Positions 11,901-19,004 of a stretch of DNA of 64,000 bases are shown piece by piece. The notes under the pieces are model-generated. The model was not told the origin of the DNA. It saw only the letters and a program-made list of their open reading frames with translations, and ran no database searches. The stretch's first letter is position 1. Each line of letters opens with the position of its first letter. The position numbers and the translations under genes were made by a program. The DNA comes from Flagellimonas_B algarum (GTDB lineage Bacteria > Bacteroidota > Bacteroidia > Flavobacteriales > Flavobacteriaceae), in assembly GCF_040513375.1 (NCBI RefSeq), contig NZ_JBEVTG010000002.1, positions 806,001 to 870,000 of the forward strand. Reading direction: 5' to 3'.

Positions 11901-13789
11901 GTGTAACGACCGAAGATGATTATGACGAAGTGGCTACCGTACCCGTTCCGCTCGCCGACCTTTCGTTGAACAAATCGGTGAACGATGAGTTTCCGGATGT
12001 TTCGGATACCATTGTATTCACCTTAGAACTTCAGAATGCGGGCCCGAGTGAAGCTACCGGCATCCTGGTTGAAGATCTGCTTCCATCCGGATATGCCTAT
12101 ATCTCGGACGACGGTGGCGGAAGCTATGACCCGGCTACTGGATTGTGGAATGTGGCCTCCCTTGCCGCGGATTCCGAAATCGAATTGAACATCACCGTGG
12201 GCATCAATACCAGTGGTTCCTATTTGAACCAAGCAGCGGTGATTGCCGTCAATGAAGATGATCCGGACTCCATGGCCGCGAACGACGATCCTAGCGAAGA
12301 TGATCAAGACGAACAACTTACCCTGCCTAGGGTGATTACCGATATCTCAGTGGTAAAAACGGCCGATAACCTGGCGCCCTCGGTAGGAACCGAAATCACC
12401 TTTACCATCAGTGTGACCAATGACGGCCCCAGTGATGCCACAGGGCTAGTGATCGAAGATATCCTAGCAAGCGGTTATGAATTGGTGTCGGCAACGACTT
12501 CTTTGGGCACCTACGATGCCATCATTGGATCTTGGGATATCTCCACCTTGGTCAATGGAACGACCGAAACGCTTGAAATAAGGGCGATGGTATTGTCAAA
12601 CGGCGACTATTCGAACACTGCCGAACTGATCGCCCTTGATACTTTTGATCCTGATTCTTCGCCCGACAATAACTTGAACTCGGAAGATGATCAAGACACG
12701 GTCAATCCGGTACCGACCGGCCTGGCCGATCTTTCCTTGACGAAACTAGTGGATGATGACCGGCCTAATGTCGGCGATATCGTTGAGTTTACGATCAACC
12801 TCACCAATAATGGTGACAGCAATGCCACTGGGGTAATCGTTACCGAAGAACTTCCATCAGGCTATACCTATCAAGCACACACGGCAACGGCAGGTACGTA
12901 TGATGAACTAACGGGCGTATGGAACACCAATGGGGTCATCCCCAACGGAACGACGGAAACCCTCATCATTTTAGCCCAAGTGAATGCACCGACCGGCGCA
13001 GCTGACGAATACCTCAACCGGGCATACATCAGCGCGAGTGATCAAGCAGATCCCGATAGTCAAGTGGGTGATGGTTTTGATGTGGACGATTATGCCGATG
13101 GTCTGGCCGATGATGATGAGGCCGAGGTCGCCGTCGAACCACAGGCTGTGGATATTGGCTTGACCAAGACGGTTGACAATGCCCGCCCGAATATCGGTGA
13201 TGAAATCAACTTTACGATTTCAGCGACCAACAACGGGCCTGGTGCCGCCACCAACATCGGCATCACTGAAATACTCCCACCAGGCTATCGCCTGATTACC
13301 GCAACTGCAAGTGTAGGCACCTATGACCCGGTCGAAGGGTTTTGGGACATCCCGAATCTTGAAAGTGGGCAAACGGTGGACTTGGTCGTTTCGGTGTCCG
13401 TTTTGGATATTGAAGATTACACCAACACCGCTCGATTGGTCTTTGTGGATCAATTCGACACCGATAATGCCAACGACGAAGCCTCGGTCGGTATCGAACC
13501 CTCCTGTCTGGTATTTTACAATGAGTTCTCACCCAATGGTGACGGGGTCAACGAAACCTTTGTCATCGATTGCATATCGAGATACCCCAACAATACCTTG
13601 AAAATATATAACCGCTGGGGCAATCTTGTTTTTGAAGCCAATGGATACAACAATGAATTCGACGGGCGCTCGAATGGACGCGCGGTAATCTCCAAGGAAG
13701 AATTTTTACCCGTCGGCACCTACTATTACATCCTCGACCTGGGTGACGGATCCCAACCGATGACGGATTGGTTATACATCAATAGATAA
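2927..13789 (+). CDS. Giant T9SS type B surface protein, PKD-like and DUF11 repeats
   Basis: A cell-surface protein of 3620 residues. A signal peptide (about residues 1-28, ending VHAQN) is followed by about fifteen modules of roughly 94 residues, most opening with a DAGPDQ-like motif and a conserved Cys (PKD-like/REJ-like Ig folds), to about residue 1405. Sixteen DUF11 modules of about 130 residues follow (residues 1406-3520), each opening with a DLSLTK-like strand and many ending in an acidic DxDSxPxNDDG loop that may bind calcium. The last 95 residues are a T9SS type B (CHU_C, gliding-associated) sorting domain: FSPNGDGVNETF, IYNRWGNLVFE, LPVGTYYYILD. The immediate downstream genes encode PorP/SprF-like and OmpA-like proteins, as in the SprB adhesin cluster of gliding flavobacteria. 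An adhesive or motility role is inferred. Confidence 0.95.
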   Translation: MYSLQQAPRLLFLALLCSLAVLENVHAQNCTVNAGVDETICQNVSSFNLSGSATGLVQSGPTWAQIAGPSASIVDPNDLNTQINGIIGGNVYTFRLSAQCTDGSTQFQDVNITVAPITIADAGQDISSCPDSSGSLNLNANAPANPGESGQWVVDGGNTAGVTITTPSSPTSAITLSAGSAGVTTLRWTISGPDYAPGQNCESSDTITVTNFGGQLPVDAGADQNLDNCYTVFQSTNLNGSFAGNNINGQVGTWSFVSGPNTPIIADSDNNQSNVSNLIEGTYVFRWTVQGPCASGQDTVTITVAEATQDISTASVEDTSIRFCDPSITTATLIGSQPQFSGETVEWTQISGPAATILNDTNSTTQVSGLSSPNTYVFRYTITNSTTLCTDSEDVTIRYSTDPITIVANGGSDIFAACGQTEVDIPFTTTGNGTNTFAIVSGPSGSALIDPNTYQNTGGTPLTIDFDVEGTYTVLLRRAVGGSVQTGCEVGTDAINVTIALTPTSANAGTGQVLSCNVTSTSLTGNVVAVGASLWSQLSGPNAATIVDPYERTTNITGLVPGLYQFQYAISGGNVCAPSAEATVTVEVSSDAPIVVDAGPDQPLVCFGAPVPLAGDVPPNNLVGTWTVETAPLGASITFSDPNDPNSLVSGLDDPNETYVLRWTIENPNDNTCPAPGSDTMTITTNNTPGPTLANAGMDQCLTTGTTLVTLDGNAPQSGETGLWTASPNTGISFTDATQFDTDATISIEQSYVLTWTISKAGCQSTFDTVELTVGVPASADAGPDQAACSDTFTMAATSSTGSGLWTQSSGPGGVVIDDVNSPTAQFTFAFSGQYVFEWTVDSGSCSTDSDQITLSVGIPPTTASVGPDQTICNATNAVLSGNAFDPNIENGFWSLLSGAPNTPTITDVNDPNSTVTDLVAGSYTFRWTIIGDPNCPTTFADLNIDVFVPADAGDDLNLCEVNSFLLEATFGSTGTWTQISTTGPNASISQNPANSNVAEVTITPGNTYVFQFETDYGGSCPSTTDQVTVVSSAAPSIDPDAGPDQILCIDDLAIPNQTSLAGNSAPVDVTTAEWRFSEQPSGSVAVIDSPNDPNSTLSGLSVPGVYILEWNFEAGNCATTSDVVRIELFEAPSVADAGTDQSNACQLDAQLNAAVPSVGIGTWTFSIDPSGGAAVIDSPNSPTTTLSNITTLGTYELTWTVVNGTTFTAPSSCAPTSDTVNITFTDIAPSDADAGADQEFCNATNTTMAAVSLVSGTGTWTQTAGPGVTDPGSPATIDAPNDPLSSIQDLESGTYEFTWTVVNGGCTLADTMEIVNYAEPSMANAGVDQTLDRFDPVFLAADTPTIGTGEWSFVSGPTAVTFVDPTDPNTEVLGAVDGTYEFQWTVSNGPLCANSSDTVEITFLGVDLELTKSVSPSSANVGDTVTFTITVFNDDTSTASDATGVSVKDIIPNGFSLVPGTVSNGGTYNLGDLSLTWSGLSITNGASIALSFDATVNASGSYENSAEIIANDTFDIDSTPNNDLIGEDDQDTAEVTVLSADLSLDKTVVPSIASVGQTVVFTLEVSNSGNTSATGVALADNVPEGFTVGTINNGGVQSGNTINWTGLSVADGGSTSVSFEATVNAPTSNPNAYFNSAEITASDQFDPDSEPANDDGDQNEDDEDGVLVQLETLDLELSITNSSPSGTVGALVDYTVSVTNNDATENGDASGVAVVIELPSGFEIVTGSISNGGVYNPGDGTISWNGLSIANGDTLDLDYQVTVLGTGSYTTIGQITASDLTDTDSSPNNDDGDQSEDDEDSVSFSLQTADLSLDKSVSPSTANIGDTVTFTLALTNSGTDDATGVSLQDMVPQGYTINTINNGGIQSGNAINWSGVTVTNGSTTSVSFTATVNAPSGTPNEYRNTAQVTASDQIDPDSDPGNDDGDQSEDDEDSAQVSLEQIDLELDLSASATSGNSGDTLTYTVSVFNNDAIENGNASGVAVTVIVPSGLTIVTGSISNGGVYNPGDGSIRWSDLVIANGSTLDLEYQVTVQESGDFTTTGQITGSDLPDTDSTPNNDDGDQSEDDEDNASFALQASDLSLTKDISAASSGSPNIGDTVTFELTVTNSGPDTATNVRVEDEIPAGLTLVSINNGGTAIANTFLSWEIASLPVGSTTVTYEVSVNAPLGIPDEYLNIAEIAASDQTDPDSDPFNDDGDQSEDDEDFYLLTPQQIDLELDIAISDSEPNVGDTVTFTITIDNLGDVTATNVAIQDLIPAGFGNITSIDNGGSFGGGAVSWTGLSVPVGSGTLVLTFDAEVLAPTGSGQEYTHQAQITAADQYDADSNPNNDDGDQSEDDEAAIAITPQQADLSIVKTANDTTPDVGDTVVFTLTITNQGPNVATGVAIEDTLGSGFTLTAVNDGGTQVSTTLARWSGLSVLANGGTLSVTYEAVINSPTAAIDEYVNTAAITASDQFDPDSDPDTDDRVDEDGDGNGDDDDETRLQVQPNISDLELTKTVVDGDTTPLVGTEISFEITVFNRGGTTAQGVTVVDLLPNGYDFVLYSATSGIYNENTGLWQVGDVSAGGSQTLVIDVLVNATGSYTNGAEITAASIFDSDSTPNNDVLAEDDQDEVVVTPIEVIDLELTKTASTESPDVTENVIFTLRVANLGPNDASGAQVTDVLPSGLDFVSDTGAGTYDDNTGIWNIGNLTSGSFSEIQITANVNTSGNYTNVAEITAHDQLDVDSSPNNDVLAEDDQDAVTLTPRALVDLSVTKVADTNSPDVGSTITFTITVTNDGPSDATAVVVTDLLASGYAFDSANASTGTYEALNGSWTVGNLPNGSTETLTIEAVVLPEGSYTNTAELTDLNEDDIDSVPANNDDTEDDQQTIDPIPNLIADVALTKTVDRSTPFVGETVEFTIELTNDGPSTASGIEVSDFLPSGYTYVSNTATAGNYDSNSGLWRLNGTLAVGTTETLKIQAIVNPSGDYVNSAEIVASDTMDADASPNNGVTTEDDYDEVATVPVPLADLSLNKSVNDEFPDVSDTIVFTLELQNAGPSEATGILVEDLLPSGYAYISDDGGGSYDPATGLWNVASLAADSEIELNITVGINTSGSYLNQAAVIAVNEDDPDSMAANDDPSEDDQDEQLTLPRVITDISVVKTADNLAPSVGTEITFTISVTNDGPSDATGLVIEDILASGYELVSATTSLGTYDAIIGSWDISTLVNGTTETLEIRAMVLSNGDYSNTAELIALDTFDPDSSPDNNLNSEDDQDTVNPVPTGLADLSLTKLVDDDRPNVGDIVEFTINLTNNGDSNATGVIVTEELPSGYTYQAHTATAGTYDELTGVWNTNGVIPNGTTETLIILAQVNAPTGAADEYLNRAYISASDQADPDSQVGDGFDVDDYADGLADDDEAEVAVEPQAVDIGLTKTVDNARPNIGDEINFTISATNNGPGAATNIGITEILPPGYRLITATASVGTYDPVEGFWDIPNLESGQTVDLVVSVSVLDIEDYTNTARLVFVDQFDTDNANDEASVGIEPSCLVFYNEFSPNGDGVNETFVIDCISRYPNNTLKIYNRWGNLVFEANGYNNEFDGRSNGRAVISKEEFLPVGTYYYILDLGDGSQPMTDWLYINR

Positions 13790-13796
13790 TTTGAAA

Positions 13797-14741
13797 ATGG
13801 CAATTATGAAGCGTTTTTCGCTACCTATCGAATTTAAAAAAGGACTGTTTGTGATGCTTGTGCTGGTTTCAGTGCGAATGCAATCGCAGCAAGATCCACA
13901 GTTTACCCAGTATATGTACAATACCTTGACCGTAAATCCGGGGTACGCGGGCTCAAGAGGCCACCTATCGATCTTGGCCATGCACCGCTCCCAATGGGTG
14001 GGCATCAATGGGGCACCGACCTCACAAGTTTTGGCCATAGACGGACCGCTCGGTGAACGCGTGGGCTTGGGTGTCGTGGCGACCTATGATGAACTCGGCC
14101 CTTCGAACGAACTATTTTTGGATGGGAATTTGTCGTACAGCATTACCGTGGGTAGGCGACAACAGCGGCTTTCCTTCGGTCTGAAAGCCGGCGGACGCAT
14201 TTTCAATGTGGACTTTTCGGAAGGAAGGATACAGAATCCGGATATCTCATTCCAGAACAATATCGAAAACCGGTTTTTCCCTACCATAGGTGCCGGGCTT
14301 TATTATCATGCGGAAAAAGGGTATTTGGGATTCGCCATCCCGAACTTCTTTTCGGAAGACCATTATGATGGGGAAACCCAGGAAGTGGCCACGGAACGCC
14401 TGCACTACTTTTTGATCGGGGGTACCGTAATGGATATGACCCCTGACATGAAATTCAAACCGGCCTTTTTCGTCAAGTGGGTGCCCGGTGCACCCGTAAT
14501 CGCCGATCTATCGGCGAATTTTCTGATCCGGGAAACCGTTACCGCAGGGATCGCCTACCGCTGGGACGATGCCTTTTCAGGACTATTGGGTGTTCAGCTA
14601 AGTCCGGCACTTCAAGTCGGATATGCCTATGATCGAACCACGACCGACCTAAGGAACTTCAACAATGGCACCCATGAAGTGTTTTTAAGGTTCGAAATGA
14701 AGACCCAAGACAAACGTTTGAAATCACCACGATTCTATTAA
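13797..14741 (+). CDS. PorP/SprF family T9SS outer-membrane protein
   Basis: A protein of about 314 residues with a signal peptide and the family signature after it (QQDPQFTQYMYN, LTVNPGYAGSRG, HRSQWVG). The remainder is an outer-membrane beta-barrel. Proteins of this family associate with a particular T9SS type B cargo and help attach it to the surface. It begins 7 bp after the giant adhesin stop codon and ends 11 bp before the OmpA gene, so the three are almost certainly one operon. The start may be ATG 13797 or ATG 13806; TTG 13791 is also in frame. By position its partner is the 3620-residue protein. Confidence 0.93.
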   Translation: MAIMKRFSLPIEFKKGLFVMLVLVSVRMQSQQDPQFTQYMYNTLTVNPGYAGSRGHLSILAMHRSQWVGINGAPTSQVLAIDGPLGERVGLGVVATYDELGPSNELFLDGNLSYSITVGRRQQRLSFGLKAGGRIFNVDFSEGRIQNPDISFQNNIENRFFPTIGAGLYYHAEKGYLGFAIPNFFSEDHYDGETQEVATERLHYFLIGGTVMDMTPDMKFKPAFFVKWVPGAPVIADLSANFLIRETVTAGIAYRWDDAFSGLLGVQLSPALQVGYAYDRTTTDLRNFNNGTHEVFLRFEMKTQDKRLKSPRFY

Positions 14742-14752
14742 GATCAATTCCT

Positions 14753-16690
14753 ATGAGAATTCCAAGTTACCTTATCGCCTTTCTTTTTGCATTCCAAATC
14801 GGAAATGCCCAAAACAATGCCAATGCGGAAAAGAAATATCGGGATTACCATTATGTCGATGCTGTAAAATCGTATGAACGTCTTTACCGAAAAGGCGATG
14901 ACTCACAGCATACCCTCGAACGTTTAGGTGATTTACACTTTTACAATGGGGATATGCGGCAAGCCGTCAATTGGTACGGACAATTGTACGCCAAATACGA
15001 GCGATCACTTTCCATGCCATACCTCTTCAAATACATCCACGCCCTACAAGGCATCCAAAACTATGAATTGGCGAAAGCCTTGATGAAAATCCATAAGGAT
15101 AGGGATGGGGTTTCGACCCTGGATGTTTCCCATTTCGCCGACAACGATGCCGCCATGGACGCCCTCTTACAACAAGCTCCACAATTTGTGGTCACTTCGT
15201 TAAGCATCAATTCCATTTTTGCCGATTTCGGACCGATGTTCTTTCAAGATAAAATCGTATTCGCATCGAGCAGGGACTCCATGAACTTGCACAGTCGGGT
15301 ATACGAATGGAACAAGCAACCGTATCTCAACTTGTACGAAGCCGATACGCTTGGTCTAGGTAGTGATTTGGCGATCACTCGGGCTTTCGGAAATGAAGTA
15401 CGCACCAAATACCATGAAGCCGCCGTCGCATTCAATAGCGAAGGCACCGTCATGTACCTCACCCGTAATAATTATTCGGATGCCCAACTTGGACGCGACG
15501 ACGAAGGGACCAACCATCTCAAACTTTATCGATCGGAATTAAAGGGAGGGATCTGGACCGAACCCGAGGAACTCCCTTTCAACGATACTGCATATTCCGT
15601 GGGGCAGCCAGCGTTATCCCCTGACGGAAACCGGCTGTATTTCGTATCCGATATGCCCGGGGGCGCTGGGCAGACCGATATCTACTATGTGACCCTTCGA
15701 AGCGACGGTTCCTATTCGGAACCGGTGAACTTGGGTCCGAATATCAACACAGGGGGGCGTGAGATGTTCCCATACCTCACGGAAAGTACGCTGTATTTCG
15801 CCAGCGATGGCCATCTAGGCCTTGGCGGTTTGGACATCTTCGAAAGTACCGTCAATGCTTCTTTCGGAAACCCGGAAAATCTTGGTCCTGTTTTGAACAG
15901 TGCCCGTGATGATTTCGGGTATATCGTAAACGAAGCGACACAACGTGGGTACTTCTCCTCCAACCGGCTAGGTGGTGCGGGGGATGACGATATCTATTCC
16001 TTTGAACGCATCGCCCGTGAATGCCAGCAATCAGTGGTCGGTTCGATCAGGCGGAAGGCGAATGACCAAGCGATTACCGATGCAACGGTCCAATTGGTTT
16101 CCATGGAAGGAACCGTTTTAGCCACTACCACTTCCAATGCCTACGGCGCCTTTGAAATCGGACTACCCTTAGACTGCGGATCAAGGTATCGCATCGAAGT
16201 TTCAAAAACCGGATATGAATCCATTTCCAAAACATTCGAGACCGGTTCGGAAACGGATGAAATCAACCAAGTGCCGTTGATCATGACCAAAGCGCTCAAT
16301 GAATTGATCGTAAAAGAAAATGGGGTGTTGAAAATCAAGATCGACAACATCTACTTTGATTTGAACAAGGCTGAAATCAGGGCTGATGCAGCACAGGAAT
16401 TGAACAAGATCGTTGAAGTGATGAAAGAATATCCGAAAATGGTCATCAAGATCGAATCGCATACCGATTCGAGGGGGAGCGATCGCTACAATGAAAAGCT
16501 CTCTGACCGACGGGCAAAATCGACGGGGGATTACATCATATCGCAAGGTATCGAAGCCCAGCGCATTGAAAGTGCCATAGGATATGGGGAACAACAGCTT
16601 CTCAATGAATGTCGCAATGGCATTCGGTGTACGAACGAACAACACGATCGCAACCGCAGGTCCGAATTTATCATCGTTTCCATGGAGTAG
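14753..16690 (+). CDS. OmpA family protein with PD40-type repeats (T9SS-associated)
   Basis: A 645-residue exported protein. The signal peptide (to about residue 20) is followed by a TPR-like helical region (20-130), PD40/WD40-like beta-propeller repeats (SPDGNRLYFVSD, TLYFASDGHLG, GYFSSNRLGG; about 150-420), a carboxypeptidase-regulatory-like fold (about 430-515), and a C-terminal OmpA peptidoglycan-binding domain (about 525-645) with IYFDLNKAEIR and NEKLSDRRAKS. This PorE-like architecture tethers surface machinery to peptidoglycan. It closes the adhesin-SprF-OmpA operon and probably anchors the giant adhesin complex to the cell wall. Confidence 0.93.
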   Translation: MRIPSYLIAFLFAFQIGNAQNNANAEKKYRDYHYVDAVKSYERLYRKGDDSQHTLERLGDLHFYNGDMRQAVNWYGQLYAKYERSLSMPYLFKYIHALQGIQNYELAKALMKIHKDRDGVSTLDVSHFADNDAAMDALLQQAPQFVVTSLSINSIFADFGPMFFQDKIVFASSRDSMNLHSRVYEWNKQPYLNLYEADTLGLGSDLAITRAFGNEVRTKYHEAAVAFNSEGTVMYLTRNNYSDAQLGRDDEGTNHLKLYRSELKGGIWTEPEELPFNDTAYSVGQPALSPDGNRLYFVSDMPGGAGQTDIYYVTLRSDGSYSEPVNLGPNINTGGREMFPYLTESTLYFASDGHLGLGGLDIFESTVNASFGNPENLGPVLNSARDDFGYIVNEATQRGYFSSNRLGGAGDDDIYSFERIARECQQSVVGSIRRKANDQAITDATVQLVSMEGTVLATTTSNAYGAFEIGLPLDCGSRYRIEVSKTGYESISKTFETGSETDEINQVPLIMTKALNELIVKENGVLKIKIDNIYFDLNKAEIRADAAQELNKIVEVMKEYPKMVIKIESHTDSRGSDRYNEKLSDRRAKSTGDYIISQGIEAQRIESAIGYGEQQLLNECRNGIRCTNEQHDRNRRSEFIIVSME

Positions 16691-16742
16691 CGTTTTGAAC
16701 GAACAGCATCAAGGAGGGTGCGGACAAATCCACTTTTGAATT

Positions 16743-19001
16743 TCAATACGGATACAAGGGTCCGCGATGCACCTGACCGTCTACCGTCAAGGCAAAACGA
16801 TACACACTGGATTCGAAATCGTAATCGGCTATATCAATGGCCACTTGTTGTGATTTTTGCCGCATGATCCCTTGAAAAGGGCGTTCGACCACATTCCCGT
16901 AATAGTCCAATACTTCAAGCTTCGAAAAACTACCTTCCTTGGGAGAACGGAATTCAAAAATCAACTGTTCACCCGTTGGATCCATCGCAATGGTCAGGGG
17001 TACTTTTTGGCCCTCTATATCAATTTCGGTCCGTACCCGATTCGAATAGATCACCATTTCCTCGAAATGGTCTTGGGCGACCATTTTAAGGTGCACCATT
17101 TTGTTCTTTTTATCCCAATAAAAGCTGGACTCCGTACTTTCTTTCAGGGCTTGTCGACCATCGACCGCCGCGATGGCGTTTCCGAATGATCGCATCGCCA
17201 CAGGGTCGGGATGCGGATATGGCAACTTGAGATAAATGCTTTGCCCGGTCGGTGCTTCCCATTCAAAGCCGTAATCATAAAAACCAGGTACTTCGGTGCC
17301 AAAGGTCAATCCATAATCGGTTTCTCCCAAAAGTTCGAGTTGGTAGCGGTTCGCCCTGCCTTGAAAGGACATCGAAGCCCCTAAGGTATTGGTCATCGTT
17401 ACCGATTCGAACCGCCCTGGATGCTCGTGTACGGGATCGGTCAAACCCAAACCCGTGGCTATGGTCAGGGTGCCCAACGTTCTTTCAGGACTTAGGAGTA
17501 TCCCGCTCACGGCTTCCACTTGCCGGCTCTGTTCGTTTTCATAAAAAGAACCCACAGGATACCAGAGATAGCCTTCTCTCCCCTTGCGTTTAGCATGGCC
17601 ATGATGATGGTGCGCTGCGGGCATTGTGTAGTGCCCTTCGTGCTTGGTTTTGGGGATGACCGTTCCGTCAAGAAAGGAACCGTCACGATCGTGGATCAAC
17701 GAACCCGCATTCATGTTGGTAATCACCAGGGGTCGGGTGTTATGGAACTGCAATTGCTCCACATAGTTCCGTTCCGATATCTTGCCTTCAAACTGTACCC
17801 CGACCCCATAGTTGTGGATTTGGATTTTTGTTAGCTTCGGTGCGGGTACCCCAAGACTATCGGTGACCCAAAGGGCTTTGGTCGCAGCATTGGGTCGCGT
17901 TTTGGACCAATGGAACGCACTTTGGTTCAGATAGGACGCACCGGGAATACATCCGATTCGATTGTCGGTGAACCTATAATCCTCGGCAAGGATCGAAGCA
18001 CTTAAGAAGACGGCTCCAATACCAAAATTATCGATCTGGTTGCCCGAGCTGCGAAAAATGCCTTGGCAAGGGAGGTCGGTGATGGTCAACCCGACGTTCC
18101 CACTTTGTTCGCCTTTGGATCCATTTCGAATCTCATTATTTGCAAACCTCCAATTGGAGCAGGCGACCCCATGCTCAAGGGGTGATCTACCCGCATACAT
18201 CTTAACCCCATGCGTTTGGTTTTCGACCACGATGCGGTTCGAGCTGAACCATTGCGGATGGTCTTGTAATACTACCGCATATGAATCGGGCCCGCTGCTG
18301 TTGTGTATCAGGTTTTCTTCAAATACGGGAATGGCCTTAGGGGCCCCATGGCTCCATATGGAAGGGCCCTGGGTCGATGCAAATTGATTTCTTCGCACGG
18401 ATAGGTTTCCGCCAAACAACTTCAAGTCGCCATTTTTGGAGTGTTCAAAATAACAGCCTTGGAGAAACGAATTCGGATTGATCACATCCCCAAAGGTCAG
18501 CGCATACGCTTCTGAAGTTCCCAAACCGGAAAAAGCCACACCGCCCAAATGGATATGACCGGCTTTCTCAATGGCAATATGGCCCGACGCCCCTGAACCA
18601 ACGGAAAAGCTTAGCTGCTGTTCCGCATGTGGTGATACGCTACCGAACAATTCCAAACTGCCATTATTGATGACCTCTAGGCGCCCCTGTTCCCCCATAA
18701 AAACGAAAGCCAGCTCGTGTTTTAGTGGGTGCTGTTCCCTGCCGGCGATCAAGCTCCCCCCATCAATGGTCAACTTTCTGAATCGGAGTTCGGTGTGCTG
18801 CGTATCGTCGAATTGGAACACGCCCTTGATGATCAAGTGTTCGACCTCAAGAAGGCTGTCTTGCCATACCAAGACCTCACCCTTATCAATGAGCATCGTT
18901 TTTTGAGCCTGAGCCGCAAGCTGAAACATGGGCAAAAGAAGCGCACAACATAAGAGCAATGCGGCATACCGGCCATTCGGTAGGTTGATCCCCATACGCA
19001 T
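16743..19001 (-). CDS. Secreted beta-helix protein related to G8/CEMIP-type proteins
   Basis: A 752-residue exported protein. A hydrophobic signal (residues about 10-33, ending LAAQAQ) precedes a G8-like beta-sandwich opening (KGEVLVWQDSLLEVEHLIIKG) and a long region of parallel beta-helix style (repeated N-x-I/F turns, residues about 150-420). A His-rich patch (AAHHHHGHAKRKG) lies near residue 450. The C-terminal 80 residues (KLEVLDYYGNVVE, SSVYRFALTVDG) look like a degenerate T9SS type A tail. It follows the 904-residue G8 gene after 3 bp, so they are co-transcribed. MRMGINLP at 19001 or MGINLP at 18995 may be the start. A carbohydrate-binding or -degrading role is inferred from the fold only. 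Confidence 0.75.
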   Translation of the reverse strand: MRMGINLPNGRYAALLLCCALLLPMFQLAAQAQKTMLIDKGEVLVWQDSLLEVEHLIIKGVFQFDDTQHTELRFRKLTIDGGSLIAGREQHPLKHELAFVFMGEQGRLEVINNGSLELFGSVSPHAEQQLSFSVGSGASGHIAIEKAGHIHLGGVAFSGLGTSEAYALTFGDVINPNSFLQGCYFEHSKNGDLKLFGGNLSVRRNQFASTQGPSIWSHGAPKAIPVFEENLIHNSSGPDSYAVVLQDHPQWFSSNRIVVENQTHGVKMYAGRSPLEHGVACSNWRFANNEIRNGSKGEQSGNVGLTITDLPCQGIFRSSGNQIDNFGIGAVFLSASILAEDYRFTDNRIGCIPGASYLNQSAFHWSKTRPNAATKALWVTDSLGVPAPKLTKIQIHNYGVGVQFEGKISERNYVEQLQFHNTRPLVITNMNAGSLIHDRDGSFLDGTVIPKTKHEGHYTMPAAHHHHGHAKRKGREGYLWYPVGSFYENEQSRQVEAVSGILLSPERTLGTLTIATGLGLTDPVHEHPGRFESVTMTNTLGASMSFQGRANRYQLELLGETDYGLTFGTEVPGFYDYGFEWEAPTGQSIYLKLPYPHPDPVAMRSFGNAIAAVDGRQALKESTESSFYWDKKNKMVHLKMVAQDHFEEMVIYSNRVRTEIDIEGQKVPLTIAMDPTGEQLIFEFRSPKEGSFSKLEVLDYYGNVVERPFQGIMRQKSQQVAIDIADYDFESSVYRFALTVDGQVHRGPLYPY

Positions 19002-19004
19002 GGT

